Shown piece by piece: positions 63,730 through 64,000 of a DNA stretch of 64,000 nt. A program made the translations under genes and the position numbers. Position 1 is the first letter of the stretch; every line of letters begins with the position of its first letter. Origin of the DNA: Synechococcus sp. 8F6 (lineage in GTDB: Bacteria > Cyanobacteriota > Cyanobacteriia > PCC-6307 > Cyanobiaceae); NCBI RefSeq assembly GCF_002252665.1, contig NZ_NQKZ01000007.1, positions 1 through 64,000 of the forward strand, written 5' to 3'. The notes under the pieces were generated by a model that searched no databases, was not told the origin of the DNA, and worked only from the letters and a program-made list of their open reading frames with translations.

Positions 63730-64000
63730 ATGTTCACGCTTGAGAAAGCCACCCAGATCTTTCCCGACACTATGTCGGCCGACGTTGTGCCGGCCATCAC
63801 GGCCCGTTTTCGGCTGCTGAGCGCCGAAGACCAGCTGGCGCTGATCTGGTACGCCTACCTCGAGATGGGCAACACCATCACCGTTGCTGCCCCTGGTGCT
63901 GCGCGCATGCAGTTTGCCGAGCCCGTGCTCAACCAGATCAAGGCGATGAATTTCGCCGAGCAGAGCGCGGTGATGTGCGAGCTCGCCAACCGCACCGACA
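63730..64000 (+). CDS. ocp: orange carotenoid protein, N-terminal part (cut by window edge)
   Basis: The first 90 codons of a carotenoid-binding photoprotective protein. FTLEKATQIFPDTMSADVVP is followed by LSAEDQLALIWYAYLEMGNT and AAPGAARMQFAEPVLNQI. W40 and Y43 match the carotenoid-contacting W41 and Y44 of Synechocystis OCP. GGGAG at 63716-63720 is the ribosome site. Whether a C-terminal NTF2-like domain follows, making it OCP rather than a stand-alone helical carotenoid protein, cannot be seen. Confidence 0.93.
   Translation, partial: MFTLEKATQIFPDTMSADVVPAITARFRLLSAEDQLALIWYAYLEMGNTITVAAPGAARMQFAEPVLNQIKAMNFAEQSAVMCELANRTD

Noticed and set aside
1-64000. Mobile element, prophage, CRISPR array or defence island
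   Set aside because: No transposase, integrase, repeat-spacer array, phage structural gene or restriction system was seen. Gene content is core chromosomal throughout.

Overview
This is a G+C-rich, densely packed chromosomal segment of a unicellular cyanobacterium, most likely of the alpha-cyanobacterial Synechococcus/Cyanobium group. The support is cyanobacterial marker genes: a complete kaiA-kaiB-kaiC clock cluster, psbV (cytochrome c-550), plant-type petF ferredoxin, the ferredoxin-thioredoxin reductase variable chain (ftrV), a high-light-inducible protein, the nblS histidine kinase, an orange carotenoid protein at the right edge, and several cyanobacterial DUF families (DUF1818, DUF1825, DUF2811). 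The assignment below family level is inference. I saw no rRNA, CRISPR array, insertion sequence, prophage or integrated element.

Layout. 1-3.7 kb: a decayed LysR-like gene next to an intact relative, then msrB, secG and gpmI. 3.7-9.6 kb: pyrR, ftrV, an Hsp70-like gene with a membrane-anchored neighbour, rpoZ, DUF1818, the first DUF2811 gene, a membrane protein and an EVE-domain protein. 9.7-15.6 kb: murD, tRNA-Val(GAC), a photosystem II S4-domain protein, serA, prmA and petF. 15.7-24 kb: psbV, rnz, a SpoIID-like protein with nagB, yebC, truB, a queuosine-precursor transporter, a methyltransferase, rpmA and rplU. 24.2-30.4 kb: kaiABC facing nblS-purD. 30.5-38.6 kb: an unknown gene overlapping purC, then an outer-membrane biogenesis operon bamA(Omp85)-lpxC-fabZ-lpxA-lpxB-msrA. 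38.7-50 kb: small unknown genes, pepA, a GIY-YIG protein beside a helix-hairpin-helix protein, a LuxR-type regulator, DUF1825, tyrS-pyrF, then glycosyltransferase-MFS-recO-deoC-hpf on the minus strand. 50.1-57.8 kb: lipB, acyl-ACP synthetase, ylqD, pdhC, an APC permease and queA. 57.9-64 kb: sodB, an FKBP isomerase, lnt, two crcB genes, a second DUF2811 gene (apparently frameshifted), hli, a methyltransferase and the start of an orange carotenoid protein gene.

Most of the window is core housekeeping. Genes overlap by 1-14 bp in many places, so translational coupling is common (serA/prmA, nblS/purD, unknown/purC, lpxC through msrA, tyrS/pyrF, deoC/hpf, crcB/crcB). Recurring themes are light and redox management (psbV, petF, ftrV, nblS, hli, ocp, sodB), cell-envelope assembly (bamA, lpx genes, lnt, murD, spoIID), and oxidative repair of exported methionines (msrA and msrB both carry export signals). 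The items I think most deserve a second look are: the homopolymer frameshift in the second DUF2811 gene, the motif shared by the upstream regions of both DUF2811 genes, the split GIY-YIG/HhH pair, the Hsp70 plus membrane-anchor operon, the A+T-rich insert in the Omp85 barrel, and three 15-bp in-frame tandem repeats.
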